Of a stretch of DNA of 64,000 bases, positions 32,888-46,471 are shown piece by piece. This stretch comes from Streptomyces sp. NBC_01707 (GTDB lineage Bacteria; Actinomycetota; Actinomycetes; Streptomycetales; Streptomycetaceae). The position numbers were made by a program, and so were the translations under genes. Position 1 is the first letter of the stretch. Each line of letters starts with the position of its first letter. The notes beneath the pieces were generated by a model that had not been told where the DNA came from, ran no database searches, and saw only the letters and a list, made by a program, of their open reading frames with translations. The stretch spans positions 5,146,001-5,210,000 of the forward strand of contig NZ_CP109190.1 in NCBI RefSeq assembly GCF_041438805.1, read 5' to 3'.

Positions 32888-33601
32888 CTACTCGTCCTCG
32901 GCCAGCGTGAGCTCCACGCCGCCCACGAAGCCCGCCGACAAGTTGTAGATGAAGGCGCCCAGCGTCGCCAACGCGGTGGCCAGCACCACGTCGATCACCG
33001 CGATGACCGACGTGAAGACGAGAACGCGCGGAAGCGACAGGAACGACTGCAGATCGAAGCCGTTGCTCTCGTTGGAACCGGTCGCCTCGCTGATCGTGCC
33101 GCCCACGGTGGAGAAGACGCCCATGGCGTCCATCACCATCCACAGCACCGCGGCCGCCACGACCGTGCAGATGCCGAGCGCGATGGAGAGTAGGAAGCTG
33201 ACCTTCATCACCGACCACGGGTCGGCCTTCGCCACCCGCAGTCGCGCCTTACGGATACGCGGAGTTGTCCGCGCCCCCGTCCGGGGCAGACGGGTCGCCT
33301 GAGTACCGCCGCCGTCCTGTCCACCGCCCTGTGTGCCGTGCTGCTGCGCTCCTTGGGGCCGGCCGCCCTGCGTCCCGCCCGCGGGCGAGGGGTACGCCTG
33401 CGGCGGGTGGTAAGGCCCGCCTGCCTGCCCCGGTGCGGGCTCGCGCTCACCGGGCAACGGCCCGGTCGCGTATCCCTCGTACTGGGGCTGAGGCCCCCGG
33501 GTGTCTGTCACAGTGCCCCCTTGGGAGTCCGTGGCAGGGCCACGGGCACCGTTCGCTCCAGCTCCGGAAGCGGCCGAACCGGCGCCCGTGGCTCCACTCA
33601 C
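32888..33601 (-). CDS. DUF3566 membrane protein
   Basis: A 237-residue protein. The first 110 residues are a Gly/Gln/Pro-rich cytoplasmic tail. The DUF3566 domain (about 115-237) starts RKARLRVAKADPWSVMKVSFLLSIALGICTVVAAAVLW and has two membrane helices (about 131-153 and 190-220) flanking an extracytoplasmic loop. The family is actinobacterial and adjacent to gyrA in many genomes. No activity is known, though the mycobacterial relative CwsA interacts with Wag31 and CrgA. GTG 33601 lies just after the gyrA stop (33605), consistent with one transcript; a later GTG at 33511 is possible. Confidence 0.87.
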   Translation of the reverse strand: MSGATGAGSAASGAGANGARGPATDSQGGTVTDTRGPQPQYEGYATGPLPGEREPAPGQAGGPYHPPQAYPSPAGGTQGGRPQGAQQHGTQGGGQDGGGTQATRLPRTGARTTPRIRKARLRVAKADPWSVMKVSFLLSIALGICTVVAAAVLWMVMDAMGVFSTVGGTISEATGSNESNGFDLQSFLSLPRVLVFTSVIAVIDVVLATALATLGAFIYNLSAGFVGGVELTLAEDE

Positions 33602-33604
33602 GCT

Positions 33605-36247
33605 CTACTCCTCGTGCTCCCCGGCCGAAGGCGACGTGCCTTCGACAGTGCCCTCGACAGTCGACTCGGCTGTCGTCACCTCGGCAGTCGTCTCAGCCGT
33701 CTCGCCATCGGCGTCATCGGCTCCGTCGACCTCTTCGGCCTCGCGGCCGGCCTCGGCGTTACGAGCGATACCGACGACGGCATCGCGCTTGCCCAGATTG
33801 ATCAGTTGGACGCCCATGGTGTCACGGCCCGTCTCCCTGACTTCATTGACTCGCGTGCGAATCACACCACCGCCGAGCGTGATGGCAAGGATCTCATCCG
33901 TCTCCTCGACCACCAGCGCGCCGACCAGCGAGCCCCTGTCTTCCACGATCTTGGCGGCCTTGATACCGAGGCCGCCGCGACCCTGAACGCGGTACTCGTC
34001 GACGGGGGTCCGCTTCGCGTACCCGCCATCGGTGGCAGTGAAGACGAACGTACCTGGCCGGACGACATTCATCGAGAGCAGTTCGTCGCCCTCGCGGAAA
34101 CTCATCCCCTTGACACCCGAAGTGGCGCGGCCCATCGGGCGCAGCGCTTCGTCCGTCGCAGTGAACCTGATCGACTGGGCCTTCTTGCTGATGAGCAGCA
34201 GATCGTCATCGGCCGACACCAGCTCCGCACCGATCAGCTCGTCGTCGCTGCCGTCCTCCGTCTCACGGAGGTTGATCGCGATGACACCGCCCGAGCGCGG
34301 CGAGTCGTAGTCCTTCAGCGCGGTCTTCTTCACCAGGCCGCCCTTGGTGGCCAGGATCAGATACGGCGCGGCCTCGTAGTCGCGGATCGCCAGGATCTCG
34401 GCGATCTGCTCGTCCGGCTGGAAGGCCAGCAGGTTGGCGACATGCTGCCCGCGCGCATCACGGCCGGCGTCCGGAAGCTCGTACGCCTTGGCCCGGTAGA
34501 CCCGGCCCTTGTTGGTGAAGAACAGCAGCCAGTGGTGGGTCGTCGACACGAAGAAGTGGTCGACGATGTCGTCTTCCTTGAGCTTCGTGCCGCGTACGCC
34601 CTTGCCGCCGCGCTTCTGCGAGCGGTAGTCGTCCGTCTTCGTGCGCTTCACATAGCCGCCGCGCGAGATCGTGACGACGATGTCCTCCTCGGCGATCAGG
34701 TCCTCGATGGACATGTCACCGTCGAAGGGCACCAGCTTGGAGCGTCGGTCGTCGCCGAACTTGTCGACGATCGCCGCCAGCTCCTCGCTGACGATCTGCC
34801 GCTGCCGCTCGGGCGACGCCAGGATCTGGTTGTACTCGTTGATCTTCGCCTGGAGCTCGTCGTGCTCGGCCGTGATCTTCTGGTGCTCCAGCGCGGCCAG
34901 TCGGCGCAGCTGCATCTCCAGGATCGCGTTCGCCTGGATCTCGTCGATCTCCAGGAGGCCCATCAGGCCCTCACGCGCGATCTCGACCGTCTGGCTGCGC
35001 CGGATGAGGGCGATGACCTCGTCGATAGCGTCGAGGGCCTTCAGCAGACCGCGCAGGATGTGCGCCCGCTCCTCCGCCTTACGCAGGCGGAACCTCGTAC
35101 GCCGGACGATGACCTCGATCTGGTGCGTCACCCAGTGGCGGATGAACGCGTCGATCGACAGCGTGCGCGGCACCCCGTCGACCAGGGCCAGCATGTTCGC
35201 GCCGAAGTTCGTCTGCAGGTCGGTGTGCTTGTACAGGTTGTTCAGTACGACCTTGGCGACCGCGTCCCTCTTCAGCACGACCACAAGACGCTGACCGGTG
35301 CGCGAGGACGTCTCGTCACGGACGTCCGCGATCCCGCCGACCTTGCCGTCCTTGACCAGGTCGGCGATCTTCTGCGCGAGGTTGTCGGGGTTGGTCTGGT
35401 ACGGAAGCTCCGTGACGACCAGGCACTGACGGTTCTGGATCTCCTCGACCGCGACGACCGCGCGCATCGTGATGGAACCACGGCCCGTGCGGTACGCCTC
35501 CTCGATGCCCTTGCGGCCCACCACGAGCGCACCGGTCGGGAAGTCCGGGCCCTTGATCCGCTCGATCAGGGCGTCCAGCAGCTCCTCGTGCGAGGCCTCC
35601 GGGTGCTCCAGGTACCACTGCGCACCCGACGCGACCTCACGCAGGTTGTGCGGCGGGATGTTGGTCGCCATACCGACCGCGATGCCCGCGGAACCGTTGA
35701 CCAACAGGTTCGGGAAGCGCGCCGGCAGGACCGTCGGCTCCTGATTACGGCCGTCGTAGTTGTCCTGGAAGTCGACGGTCTCCTCGTCGATGTCCCGGAC
35801 CATCTCCATGGACAGCGGCATCATCTTGCACTCGGTGTACCGCATGGCGGCAGCCGGGTCGTTGCCCGGAGAACCGAAGTTGCCGTTGGAGTCCACCAGC
35901 GGCATCCGCATCGACCACGGCTGCGCCAGTCGCACCAGTGCGTCGTAGATCGACGAGTCACCGTGCGGGTGGTACGTACCCATGACGTCACCGACGACAC
36001 GGGCGCACTTGTAGAAGCCCTTCTCGGGCCGGTAGCCGCCGTCGTACATCGCGTACAGCACGCGGCGGTGGACGGGCTTGAGACCGTCCCGTACGTCGGG
36101 CAGCGCACGCGACACGATGACGGACATCGCGTAGTCGAGGTAGGAGCGCTGCATCTCCGTCTCGAGCCCGACGGGCTCGACACGCATTCCCACACCCGCG
36201 GCTGCGGGTTCTTCTTCGGGCGTCACAGGGGTGTTCTCGTCGGCCAT
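33605..36247 (-). CDS. gyrA: DNA gyrase subunit A
   Basis: An 880-residue type IIA topoisomerase subunit. [31 protein letters not shown] opens the winged-helix domain. The catalytic Tyr137 is in [10 protein letters not shown]. The C-terminal beta-pinwheel carries the GyrA-box motif QKRGGKG. The quinolone region [19 protein letters not shown] keeps the Ser and Asp of sensitive enzymes. With GyrB it introduces negative supercoils using ATP. The gene lies 46 bases after gyrB. A low-complexity Glu/Thr tail of about 45 residues ends the protein. Long frames on the opposite strand are codon-bias shadows. Confidence 0.98.
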   Translation of the reverse strand: MADENTPVTPEEEPAAAGVGMRVEPVGLETEMQRSYLDYAMSVIVSRALPDVRDGLKPVHRRVLYAMYDGGYRPEKGFYKCARVVGDVMGTYHPHGDSSIYDALVRLAQPWSMRMPLVDSNGNFGSPGNDPAAAMRYTECKMMPLSMEMVRDIDEETVDFQDNYDGRNQEPTVLPARFPNLLVNGSAGIAVGMATNIPPHNLREVASGAQWYLEHPEASHEELLDALIERIKGPDFPTGALVVGRKGIEEAYRTGRGSITMRAVVAVEEIQNRQCLVVTELPYQTNPDNLAQKIADLVKDGKVGGIADVRDETSSRTGQRLVVVLKRDAVAKVVLNNLYKHTDLQTNFGANMLALVDGVPRTLSIDAFIRHWVTHQIEVIVRRTRFRLRKAEERAHILRGLLKALDAIDEVIALIRRSQTVEIAREGLMGLLEIDEIQANAILEMQLRRLAALEHQKITAEHDELQAKINEYNQILASPERQRQIVSEELAAIVDKFGDDRRSKLVPFDGDMSIEDLIAEEDIVVTISRGGYVKRTKTDDYRSQKRGGKGVRGTKLKEDDIVDHFFVSTTHHWLLFFTNKGRVYRAKAYELPDAGRDARGQHVANLLAFQPDEQIAEILAIRDYEAAPYLILATKGGLVKKTALKDYDSPRSGGVIAINLRETEDGSDDELIGAELVSADDDLLLISKKAQSIRFTATDEALRPMGRATSGVKGMSFREGDELLSMNVVRPGTFVFTATDGGYAKRTPVDEYRVQGRGGLGIKAAKIVEDRGSLVGALVVEETDEILAITLGGGVIRTRVNEVRETGRDTMGVQLINLGKRDAVVGIARNAEAGREAEEVDGADDADGETAETTAEVTTAESTVEGTVEGTSPSAGEHEE

Positions 36248-36293
36248 TGCTGGTCAAAGTCCTTTCGAGCGGCGGCTTGCTGGTACGGCCGAC

Positions 36294-38778
<2,485 letters not shown>

Positions 38779-39372
38779 TCAGCCGTACGTGTCGCCCGGA
38801 CCGGTGCTCCCCGGCGCGCGCAGCGGACCGTACCTGTGCTGCGGACCGCCCGGCCCCAACACCTTGATCAACTTCACTGTGCCGTGCCCCAGATCCGCGT
38901 TCAGCCGCGCCACCAGCTGCGGCGCCAGCAGCCGCAGCTGCGTCGCCCACGCCGTCGAGTCGCACTGCACCGTGAGCACCCGCTCCTCGGGGTCCTCGTC
39001 ATAGCGCAACGGCACACAATGATTTGCCAGATCCTCACCGACGATCTGCGGCCAGCGCCCCATCACCCCACCCACCGCAGCAGGCGTCTCCCAGCCACGC
39101 TCGGTGATCAGACGATTGATCGCAGCACCCAACGGCAACGGATCACGGCCGTCCGCCCGCGCTCCGGAACGCAGCCCGCCGCCCCGTCTGGCCTGCTTCT
39201 TCTGCTGGGCCGCAGCGCCCCGCGCCCGAGCCTGCTCCTTCGCCGCACGCAACGCCACCCGCGCCAGATCGACGCCCGAAGCCTCCGACTGCTTCACCTC
39301 GCGCGCCGGTTCCTCCGAGCCCGAGCCGCCGGCACCGCCCATGCCCTTCGCCGCACCACCGGAGCCGCTCAT
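38779..39372 (-). CDS. dciA: DciA-family (DUF721) protein
   Basis: A 197-residue protein. The first 70 residues are basic and disordered ([34 protein letters not shown]). The DUF721 domain (about 80-170) has [32 protein letters not shown], and a [35 protein letters not shown] core. DciA binds the replicative helicase DnaB and helps load or operate it in bacteria lacking DnaC. The ATG overlaps the recF stop (ATGA), and the recF-dciA-gyrB order is conserved in actinobacteria. Confidence 0.9.
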   Translation of the reverse strand: MSGSGGAAKGMGGAGGSGSEEPAREVKQSEASGVDLARVALRAAKEQARARGAAAQQKKQARRGGGLRSGARADGRDPLPLGAAINRLITERGWETPAAVGGVMGRWPQIVGEDLANHCVPLRYDEDPEERVLTVQCDSTAWATQLRLLAPQLVARLNADLGHGTVKLIKVLGPGGPQHRYGPLRAPGSTGPGDTYG

Positions 39373-40499
39373 ACGCGCTCCACCTCGCCCGCCGACACCG
39401 TGTACCGCGTACCCGCCAGCACACCCGGAACGTCATCGTCCACCGCGGCCGTCACCAGCACCTGCTCACCCGGAGCCACCAGCTCCGCCAACCGCTCCCT
39501 ACGCCGCGCATCCAGCTCGGCAAAGACATCGTCCAGAACGAGCACCGGCTCATTGCCCTCGCTGCGCAGCAGATCGTACGAAGCCAGCCGCAGCGCCAAC
39601 GCGTACGACCAGGACTCGCCATGGCTCGCGTACCCCTTGGCGGGCATACCGCGCAACCCGAGCAGCAGATCGTCACGGTGCGGGCCGACCAGCGTCACGC
39701 CCCGCTCGATCTCCTGCTTACGCACCTCCGCGAGGGCGACGATCAGCTGCTCGTACAGCTCGTCCCGGGTACGGGCCGGCTCCACCCCCGCACCGACCGA
39801 ACTGCGGTACTCCAAAGTCACGGGGCCACCGCCGGGCGCGACATCCGCGTACGCCTTGTCCGCCAGCGGCTGCAGAGTCGCGATCAGATCGAGCCGCTGT
39901 GCCAGCAGCTCCGCGCCCACCCGGCCCAGATGCTGGTCCCACACATCGAGGGTGGACAGATCCATCGACCGGCCACCGTGCCTACGCGCCATCGCCGCGG
40001 ACTTCAGCAAAGTGTTGCGCTGCTTCAGCACCCTTTCGTAGTCCGAGCGGACCCCCGCCATCCGCGGCGAACGGGCCGTTATCAGCTCGTCGAGAAAGCG
40101 CCGACGCTCCCCGGGATCGCCCTTGACCAGCGCCAGATCCTCCGGCGCGAACAGCACCGTGCGTACGATCCCCAGCACATCACGCGGCCTGACCTGTGAC
40201 GACCTGTTGATCCGAGCACGATTGGCCTTGCCCGGGTTGAGCTCCAGCTCGATCAGCTGGGAGCGCTCGCCCTGCGCGACAGCGGCCCGGATGACAGCCC
40301 GGTCCGCGCCCATCCGCACCAGCGGCGCATCTGAGGAGACACGATGGCTGCCGAGCGTCGCGAGGTAGCCGACGGCCTCGACGAGATTCGTCTTGCCCTG
40401 GCCGTTGGCACCCACGAACGCGGTGACGCCCGGATCGAGAGGTACCTCGACCCGGGCGTACGAGCGGAAGTCGGCCAGCGAGAGATGCGTGACATGCAT
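39369..40499 (-). CDS. recF: DNA replication and repair protein RecF
   Basis: A 376-residue SMC-like ATPase. It starts [19 protein letters not shown], has Walker A at 30-37 (GANGQGKT), the RecF motif [11 protein letters not shown], Walker B-type [19 protein letters not shown] and the signature near [15 protein letters not shown]. RecF guides RecA loading at stalled forks and gaps through RecFOR. ATG 40499 is followed by a second in-frame site, but only this gives the family N-terminus. The gene lies between gnd and dciA. Confidence 0.97.
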   Translation of the reverse strand: MHVTHLSLADFRSYARVEVPLDPGVTAFVGANGQGKTNLVEAVGYLATLGSHRVSSDAPLVRMGADRAVIRAAVAQGERSQLIELELNPGKANRARINRSSQVRPRDVLGIVRTVLFAPEDLALVKGDPGERRRFLDELITARSPRMAGVRSDYERVLKQRNTLLKSAAMARRHGGRSMDLSTLDVWDQHLGRVGAELLAQRLDLIATLQPLADKAYADVAPGGGPVTLEYRSSVGAGVEPARTRDELYEQLIVALAEVRKQEIERGVTLVGPHRDDLLLGLRGMPAKGYASHGESWSYALALRLASYDLLRSEGNEPVLVLDDVFAELDARRRERLAELVAPGEQVLVTAAVDDDVPGVLAGTRYTVSAGEVERV

Positions 40500-40545
40500 G
40501 GGGTGTACGCCGACCTTCCCGGCTTCCTGCTCCGTGCTCCGTAGC

Positions 40546-40573
40546 GCGGGCCGGAGATGCTGGTCCGGCCCGC
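40546..40573 (-). terminator. Terminator of gnd
   Basis: GCGGGCCGGA and TCCGGCCCGC form a 10-bp stem with an 8-base loop, 13 bases after the gnd stop. Confidence 0.8.
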
Positions 40574-40585
40574 CTTGCGTTGCGG

Positions 40586-41464
40586 TTACTTCTTGTTCTC
40601 GACCGCGTGGCCACCGAACTGGTTGCGCAGCGCGGCGATCATCTTCATCTGCGGGGAGTCGTCCTGACGCGAGGCGAATCGCGCGAAGAGCGACGCGGTG
40701 ATCGCAGGCAGCGGCACCGCGTTGTCGATCGCCGCCTCCACCGTCCACCGGCCCTCACCCGAGTCGGCGGCGAAGCCACGCAGCTTCTCGAGGTGCTCGT
40801 CGTCGTCCAGCGCGTTGACCGCCAGGTCGAGCAGCCAGGAACGGATGACCGTGCCCTCCTGCCAGGAGCGGAAGACCTCGCGCACATCGGTGACGGAGTC
40901 GACCTTCTCCAGCAGCTCCCAGCCCTCGGCGTAGGCCTGCATCATGGCGTACTCGATGCCGTTGTGAACCATCTTCGCGAAGTGGCCGGCGCCGACCTTG
41001 CCCGCGTGGACGGAACCGAAGTCGCCCTCCGGCTTCAGGGCGTCGAAGATCGGCTGGACCCTCGCCACATGGTCGGCGTCGCCGCCGTACATCAGCGCGT
41101 AGCCGTTCTCCAGGCCCCAGACGCCACCGGAGACACCGCAGTCGACGAAACCGATGCCCTTGATGCCCAGCTCGACCGCGTGCTTCTCGTCGTCGGTCCA
41201 GCGGGAGTTCCCGCCGTCCACGACGATGTCGCCGGGCGACAGCAGCGCGGCCAGCTCGTCGATCGTGGACTGCGTCGCCGCACCGGCCGGGACCATCACC
41301 CAGATGACCCGCGGGCCCTTCAGCTTGCCCACAAGCTCTTCGAGACTGTGGACATCGGAGACGTCCGGATTGCGGTCGTAACCCAGGACGGTGTGGCCTG
41401 CGCGGCGGATGCGCTCGCGCATGTTGCCGCCCATCTTGCCGAGGCCGACGAGACCGAGCTCCAT
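40586..41464 (-). CDS. gnd: 6-phosphogluconate dehydrogenase, short (decarboxylating) type
   Basis: A 292-residue enzyme. The Rossmann start is [30 protein letters not shown]. The substrate motifs [34 protein letters not shown] and the catalytic Lys in [18 protein letters not shown] are clear. It converts 6-phosphogluconate to ribulose 5-phosphate with NAD(P)H, providing reducing power and pentose. At about 290 residues it is the short GndA/YqeC type, not the 470-residue E. coli form. AAGGAA lies six bases before the ATG. Placement between dnaN and recF is a conserved Streptomyces feature. Confidence 0.94.
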   Translation of the reverse strand: MELGLVGLGKMGGNMRERIRRAGHTVLGYDRNPDVSDVHSLEELVGKLKGPRVIWVMVPAGAATQSTIDELAALLSPGDIVVDGGNSRWTDDEKHAVELGIKGIGFVDCGVSGGVWGLENGYALMYGGDADHVARVQPIFDALKPEGDFGSVHAGKVGAGHFAKMVHNGIEYAMMQAYAEGWELLEKVDSVTDVREVFRSWQEGTVIRSWLLDLAVNALDDDEHLEKLRGFAADSGEGRWTVEAAIDNAVPLPAITASLFARFASRQDDSPQMKMIAALRNQFGGHAVENKK

Positions 41465-41533
41465 CAGAGATTCCTTAAGCGTTGTGCCGATTCGTACCCA
41501 ATAGCCGAGCCTACGCCCGGCCGGGGACAGGCC

Positions 41534-41565
41534 GACGGGCATGCTCGGCGCTGAGCGTGCCCGTC
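41534..41565 (-). terminator. Terminator of dnaN
   Basis: GACGGGCA..GCTC pairs with GAGC..TGCCCGTC, with one bulged position, 29 bases past the dnaN stop. Confidence 0.7.
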
Positions 41566-41594
41566 AGATCTGCCGTGACGGACCGGCGGTCGTA

Positions 41595-42725
41595 TCAGCC
41601 GGAGAGGCGGACCGGCATGATCAGGTACTTGTACGCGTCATCCGCCTCGGCATCCACCGCGGGCCGGCCGCTGAGCAGCGCGGGCTTGGTGGACGTCGTG
41701 AACGAGAGCTGGGCGACCGGTGAGTCGATCGCGCTCAGCCCGTCGAGCAGGAACGTCGGGTTGAAGGCGATCGAGATGTCATCGCCGTCCAGCACGGCGT
41801 CGACACGCTCCACAGCCTGTGCATCGTCGCTGGAACCGGCTTCCAGGATCAGCACACCCTGCTCGAAGCTGAGCCGCACCGGGGTGTTCCGCTCGGCAAC
41901 GAGGGCCACACGCTTGACGGCCTCGACGAACGGGGCGGTCTCGATGACCGCGACCGAGTTGAACTCGGTGGGGAACAGCGTCCGGTACTTCGGCAGGTCG
42001 CCTTCGAGCAGTCGCGTGGTGGTTCGCCGGCCCGCGCCCTCGAAACCGATGAGGCCCTCACCGGCACCCGAGCCGGACAGGGCCAGAGTCACAGTGTCAC
42101 CGCTGGTCAGCGCCTTGGCGGTGTCCAGCAGCGTCTTGGCGGGCACCAGGGCGACGGCCGAGGCGTCCGGGTTCTCCGGCTTCCACAGGAACTCGCGGAC
42201 CGCGAAGCGGTAGCGGTCGGTGGAGGCCAGGGTGACCGTGTCGCCCTCGATCTCGATCCGCACGCCGGTCAGGACCGGCAGCGTGTCGTCGCGGCCCGCC
42301 GCGATGGCGACCTGGGCGGCCGCGGAGGCGAAGACCTCGCCGGGGACCGTGCCCGTCGCGGTCGGCATCTGCGGCAGCGCCGGGTACTCCTCCACAGGAA
42401 GGGTGTGGAGTGTGAATCGCGAGGAGCCGCAGACCACGGTGGCCCGCACACCATCGGTGGAAATCTCCACCGGACGGTTGGGAAGGGCGCGGCAGATGTC
42501 GGCGAGCAGTCGGCCGGAGACCAGCACCGTGCCGTCCTCCTCGACCTCGGCATCCACCGAGACCCGGGCCGAGACCTCGTAGTCGAAGCTCGAGAAGCTG
42601 AGGGCCCCGTCCTCAGCCTTCAGCAGAAGGCCCGCAAGAACGGGCGCCGGCGGACGGGCCGGAAGGCTGCGAGCCACCCAGGCCACCGCCTCCGCGAGTA
42701 CATCGCGCTCCACCCGGATCTTCAC
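41595..42725 (-). CDS. dnaN: DNA polymerase III sliding clamp (beta subunit)
   Basis: A 376-residue beta clamp with three similar domains. It begins MKIRVERDVLAEAVAWVARSLPARPPAPVLAGLLL, has the central segment VLTGVRIEIEGDTVTLASTDRYRFAVREF, and ends KYLIMPVRLSG. The C-terminal MPVRL is the conserved hydrophobic-pocket strand. The dimer encircles DNA and tethers polymerase III. The GTG start at 42725 borders oriC, and the gene reads away from it. Confidence 0.98.
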   Translation of the reverse strand: MKIRVERDVLAEAVAWVARSLPARPPAPVLAGLLLKAEDGALSFSSFDYEVSARVSVDAEVEEDGTVLVSGRLLADICRALPNRPVEISTDGVRATVVCGSSRFTLHTLPVEEYPALPQMPTATGTVPGEVFASAAAQVAIAAGRDDTLPVLTGVRIEIEGDTVTLASTDRYRFAVREFLWKPENPDASAVALVPAKTLLDTAKALTSGDTVTLALSGSGAGEGLIGFEGAGRRTTTRLLEGDLPKYRTLFPTEFNSVAVIETAPFVEAVKRVALVAERNTPVRLSFEQGVLILEAGSSDDAQAVERVDAVLDGDDISIAFNPTFLLDGLSAIDSPVAQLSFTTSTKPALLSGRPAVDAEADDAYKYLIMPVRLSG

Positions 42726-43751
42726 CGGAACCGCCTCCTGCTGTTGCTCGCTCGCCCTGCTGGCCTTCGTCGTCTGGTCGGGTCACTCCGCCGATGGCAG
42801 GAGGAGGACGCCGGGGACCAGTCTGACGTACGGCACCGACACTCGGTGCTGCTCGGGGTCAAGTCGCGACAAGAGGTTCGGGGAGCTCCGGCATCAAGTT
42901 GTGCACAGGCCCCACTTCGAAGCGGATTCCCAGCTAACTCTAAGTGGCAGTAGTAGTAGGGGCTGTGGAAACCGTGGATAACGTCGTTTCCGCAGGTCAG
43001 GCCCCATTTTTTGTCCACCGACCCTGTGGGTGGCACCGGTGGACAACCCGGTGTTTCTGTGGACACACGAAAGTTCTGCACACCCGATGCACAGGGTGGG
43101 GGTGTTTCTCCCCAGGGCTGTCCCCAGCTTTACCCAGGTTCCCCACAGCCCAACCGGCCTCCTTGGTGTGACGCCTTTCACTCTGTGCGGTGAAAGGCGG
43201 TGTCGCGTTGCCGAACAGTGGACAGGGGTGTGGAGAAGCTGGGGACAACATGGCCCTGCCTGTGGGCCGCCAGTGGACAACATCGAATGCCCCTTGTGGA
43301 CGAATATTCTGTCCACAGGCTGTGGATCACTGTTGGCCACAAATCCCCAGGCTCTTGACCAGGCCTGATGAAGTATCGGCTGTCGCCCCTGTGGAAGCAG
43401 TATGGACAACTTCGTGGTCCCCAGGCTGTGGAGGGGGAATTCTCCCCAGATCTGTGGAGAACCCCAGGTCGGCGGCGTGTATTCGAACACCGGGGTTGCG
43501 ACGGAGACGCACGGAAGCCTTCCGAAGAGGGCTCGGACCTGTTCCGGACACCCTTCGGAGGCGCTCATGAGGCCCGTCGAGCCGGCGCAGTGGTCCGTGG
43601 CGAGGTCTCAGAAGCCTCCTGAGAGAAGCCCAGGAGACCTTCGCGGGCGTCCTGGAACGACGAAGGGCGCCCCGAGGACTGTGTGAGAGTCCGTCCGGGG
43701 CGCCCGTCAGGCGCCGTACAGAGAACGTGACAGATGCCGTCCGGCGCTGCG
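42726..43751. other. oriC: Chromosomal replication origin oriC
   Basis: About 1 kb of non-coding DNA between dnaN and dnaA with at least a dozen DnaA boxes in both orientations. One-mismatch matches to TTGTCCACA or its complement include 42899-42907, 43011-43019, 43038-43046, 43058-43066, 43229-43237, 43240-43248, 43272-43280, 43295-43303, 43309-43317, 43333-43341, 43401-43409 and 43453-43461; CGTGGATAA at 42973-42981 is one off the TTATCCACA form. Most first and last bases vary, as reported for the weak boxes of Streptomyces oriC. The densest part is 43217-43461. No long AT-rich unwinding block stands out. Size and position match the S. coelicolor and S. lividans oriC. Confidence 0.95.
43665..43705 (-). 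terminator. Terminator of dnaA at the oriC edge
   Basis: GGGCGCCCCG and CGGGGCGCCC form a 10-bp outer stem with an inner GGACT/AGTCC pair, 47 bases past the dnaA stop. Confidence 0.8.
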
Positions 43752-45551
43752 TCAGCCGTTCTTGATGCGGTTGGTGAGTTCGGTGACCTGGTTGTAGATG
43801 GAGCGCCGCTCCGCCATCAGCGCACGGATCTTGCGGTCCGCGTGCATCACGGTCGTGTGGTCGCGACCACCGAACTGCGCGCCGATCTTGGGCAGCGAGA
43901 GATCCGTCAGCTCGCGGCAGAGGTACATCGCGATCTGGCGAGCTGTCACCAGTACCCGGCTGCGCGAGGATCCGCAGAGATCCTCCACCGTCAGACCGAA
44001 GTAGTCCGCGGTCGCCGCCATGATGGCCGATGCCGTGATTTCCGGCGCCGAGTCCTCGCCGCCCGGGATCAGGTCCTTGAGCACGATCTCGGTCAGCCCG
44101 AGGTCCACCGGCTGCCGGTTGAGGCTGGCGAAGGCCGTCACCCGGATCAGAGCGCCCTCCAGCTCGCGGATGTTGCGCGAGATACGGGAGGCGATGAACT
44201 CCAGGACCTCCGGCGGAGCGTTGAGCTGCTCCTGCACCGCCTTCTTGCGGAGGATCGCGATCCGCGTCTCCAGCTCCGGCGGCTGCACGTCGGTGGTCAG
44301 CCCCCACTCGAAGCGGTTCCGCAGCCGGTCCTCCAGGGTGACCAGCTGCTTGGGCGGCCGGTCCGAGGACAGCACGATCTGCTTGTTGGCGTTGTGGAGC
44401 GTATTGAAGGTGTGGAAGAACTCCTCCTGCGTCGACTCCTTGCTCGCCAGGAACTGGATGTCGTCGACCAGGAGGATGTCCACGTCGCGGTACCGCTTGC
44501 GGAAGGTGTCGCCCTTGCCGTCGCGGATCGAGTTGATGAACTCGTTGGTGAACTCCTCGGAGCTCACGTAGCGCACCCGGGTGCCCGGGTAGAGGCTGCG
44601 CGCGTAGTGCCCGATGGCATGCAGCAGATGGGTCTTGCCGAGCCCTGACTCCCCGTAGATGAAGAGGGGGTTGTACGCCTTCGCGGGTGCCTCGGCGACG
44701 GCGACGGCAGCCGCGTGCGCGAACCGGTTGGACGCGCCGATGACGAAGGTGTCGAAGAGGTACTTCGGGTTCAGCCGGGCATGCGGCTCGCCGGGGCCCG
44801 GTGCGGGTGCGGGCTGTGCGCCCATCGGCCCGGTGACGCCGCCGGGGCGTCCGGTGCCGGGACCGCCCTGCCGGTGCTGGGGCTCCGGCATGTCGTGGCG
44901 CTCGGGGCGCTGCTGCTCGTAGCCCTGGCGCTCGGGCGGCTGCGACCGGTAGTCGTGCTGCGGCTGTTGCGGACGGTAGTCGTGCTGCTCACGCCACTGT
45001 TCCGCGGACGTGTCGCGTTCCTGGAAACCGCCGAGCCGGGGCTGCTGCCAGGAAAGATCCTCAGGGGTGCGTGGCCAGGCGCCCGGCTCGGGGCGCTGCT
45101 GCTGGTAGTCGGGGTAGGCCGGCCGGGCCGTCGGCATGCCGTCGTCGGTGGGCCGGTGGCCGTAACCCTCGTACGCGTCGTTGTGCTGCCGCTCGTCGTG
45201 CTGCGGTCCCTGGTAGCGGTGCTGCTGCGGCTGCTGGGACTGGTGCATCGGGGGTGCCGGCGGGTTCGGCGGTTCGCCCGCGGAGTCGTCGACGGTGATC
45301 GCGATCCGGATCGGGCGGCCGCACTCCCGGCTGAGCGTTTCGCTGATGAGCGGCGCGAGCCGGCCCTCCAGGACACGCTTGCCCCATTCGTTGGGTACGG
45401 CGAGCAGCGCAGTGTCGGCGACGAGTGCGAGCGGCTGGCAGCGCTCGATCCACTGCTTGTCCTTCGGCTCGATGCCCTGCTGGCCCTCCCCGAGGAGCTG
45501 TTCCAGCACTCGTGGCCACACTGCGGCAAGATCGGCAGGTACGTCAGCCAC
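43752..45551 (-). CDS. dnaA: Chromosomal replication initiator DnaA
   Basis: A 599-residue AAA+ protein. Domain I (about 1-90) is followed by a long Gln/Pro/His-rich domain II (about 95-255), which is characteristic of Streptomyces DnaA. Domain III has Walker A at 300-307 (GESGLGKT) and Walker [12 protein letters not shown]. Domain IV ends with the box-binding signature [11 protein letters not shown]. It binds DnaA boxes in oriC and unwinds DNA. GTG 45551 gives the family start [15 protein letters not shown] perfect DnaA box lies 131 bases upstream, fitting autoregulation. Confidence 0.98.
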   Translation of the reverse strand: MADVPADLAAVWPRVLEQLLGEGQQGIEPKDKQWIERCQPLALVADTALLAVPNEWGKRVLEGRLAPLISETLSRECGRPIRIAITVDDSAGEPPNPPAPPMHQSQQPQQHRYQGPQHDERQHNDAYEGYGHRPTDDGMPTARPAYPDYQQQRPEPGAWPRTPEDLSWQQPRLGGFQERDTSAEQWREQHDYRPQQPQHDYRSQPPERQGYEQQRPERHDMPEPQHRQGGPGTGRPGGVTGPMGAQPAPAPGPGEPHARLNPKYLFDTFVIGASNRFAHAAAVAVAEAPAKAYNPLFIYGESGLGKTHLLHAIGHYARSLYPGTRVRYVSSEEFTNEFINSIRDGKGDTFRKRYRDVDILLVDDIQFLASKESTQEEFFHTFNTLHNANKQIVLSSDRPPKQLVTLEDRLRNRFEWGLTTDVQPPELETRIAILRKKAVQEQLNAPPEVLEFIASRISRNIRELEGALIRVTAFASLNRQPVDLGLTEIVLKDLIPGGEDSAPEITASAIMAATADYFGLTVEDLCGSSRSRVLVTARQIAMYLCRELTDLSLPKIGAQFGGRDHTTVMHADRKIRALMAERRSIYNQVTELTNRIKNG

Positions 45552-45943
45552 AAGGCACGCTCTCTCGCTGGTCCCACGAATGTGTGGTTCTCGGGACGGG
45601 ATGGGTAAGGCCCGGCAGGCGGGAAGAAAAAGAACCGGAGTTCAGCCACGGTAGTCAGGCCGACCCGCGTCGTTCAAGTTGTTGTCCACAGGCTGTGTAC
45701 AGCGTGGGTCGTGGTAAGGCCGTCGCAGGGCCACCGCGGAGCCGGTTTGACCGGATGGCGTAGCCGCGCGTACCGTGACCAGGTCGAGTTGTCGATGGCT
45801 GCTGCCGCCTGCCTCCGATGGGCAAAGATCACGATCAGTGATTGTGAAGCGGTGCACTAAGGCGTTTACGCGAGTCTCTCGTGGGCGCACGGTGACAGCC
45901 AGGCGATGTCCCGCCAACACACGATCATTTCTGGAGCCCCCGA
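45552..45943. promoter_or_regulatory. Divergent dnaA/rpmH promoter region with a perfect DnaA box
   Basis: A 392-base non-coding gap. TTGTCCACA at 45682-45690 is an exact consensus DnaA box, closely followed by a half-matching CTGTGTACA. It should lie near the dnaA promoter, where DnaA represses its own gene in Streptomyces. The rpmH promoter must lie in the right part (about 45800-45930). No further motif was assigned. Confidence 0.75.
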
Positions 45944-46081
45944 GTGAGCAAGCGCACCTTCCAGCCGAACAACCGTCGTCGCGCGAAGACCCACGGCTTC
46001 CGGCTGCGTATGCGCACCCGTGCCGGCCGCGCGATTCTCGCGTCCCGCCGTGGCAAGGGTCGCGCCAACCTGTCCGCCTGA
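45944..46081 (+). CDS. rpmH: 50S ribosomal protein L34
   Basis: A 45-residue, very basic protein starting [28 protein letters not shown] and ending [10 protein letters not shown], the L34 family pattern. The GTG at 45944 has GGAG seven to ten bases upstream. It heads the rpmH-rnpA-yidD-yidC-jag-rsmG run, conserved next to dnaA across bacteria. It is a component of the large ribosomal subunit. Confidence 0.97.
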   Translation: MSKRTFQPNNRRRAKTHGFRLRMRTRAGRAILASRRGKGRANLSA

Positions 46082-46099
46082 TCGCGTACAGGTCATGAC

Positions 46100-46471
46100 G
46101 TGCTGCCTACCGAGAATCGGCTGAGGCGGCGCGAGGACTTCGCGACCGCAGTACGCCGAGGACGCCGGGCCGGCCGCCCGCTACTCGTCGTCCATCTACG
46201 CAGCGGTGCAACGGACCCGCACGTGACTGGGGAGAGTGCTCCCCCGCCGCGTGCGGGTTTCGTTGTCAGCAAAGCCGTGGGTGGAGCGGTCGTCCGCACA
46301 GCGGTGAAGCGCAAGCTTCGCCATCTGGTCCGCGAACGACTGACCCTGCTGCCCCCCGGTAGCCTGGTTGTCGTACGAGCGCTGCCCGGATCGGGCGACG
46401 CCGACCATGAACAGCTGGCCCGAGACCTGGATGCCGCCCTTCAGCGGCTGCTGGGAGGGGGCGCGCGATGA
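46100..46471 (+). CDS. rnpA: Ribonuclease P protein component
   Basis: A 123-residue basic protein with the RnpA signature [20 protein letters not shown] (KRKLR helix) and the N-terminal [27 protein letters not shown]. It binds RNase P RNA and helps cut the 5' leader of tRNA precursors. The GTG start lies 18 bases after rpmH. Its stop overlaps the yidD start (ATGA). The rnpB RNA gene is not in the window. Confidence 0.97.
   Translation: MLPTENRLRRREDFATAVRRGRRAGRPLLVVHLRSGATDPHVTGESAPPPRAGFVVSKAVGGAVVRTAVKRKLRHLVRERLTLLPPGSLVVVRALPGSGDADHEQLARDLDAALQRLLGGGAR

Noticed and set aside
43327..44307. A minus-strand frame running from dnaA into oriC.
   Set aside because: It is a different frame of dnaA and then origin DNA; no homology.
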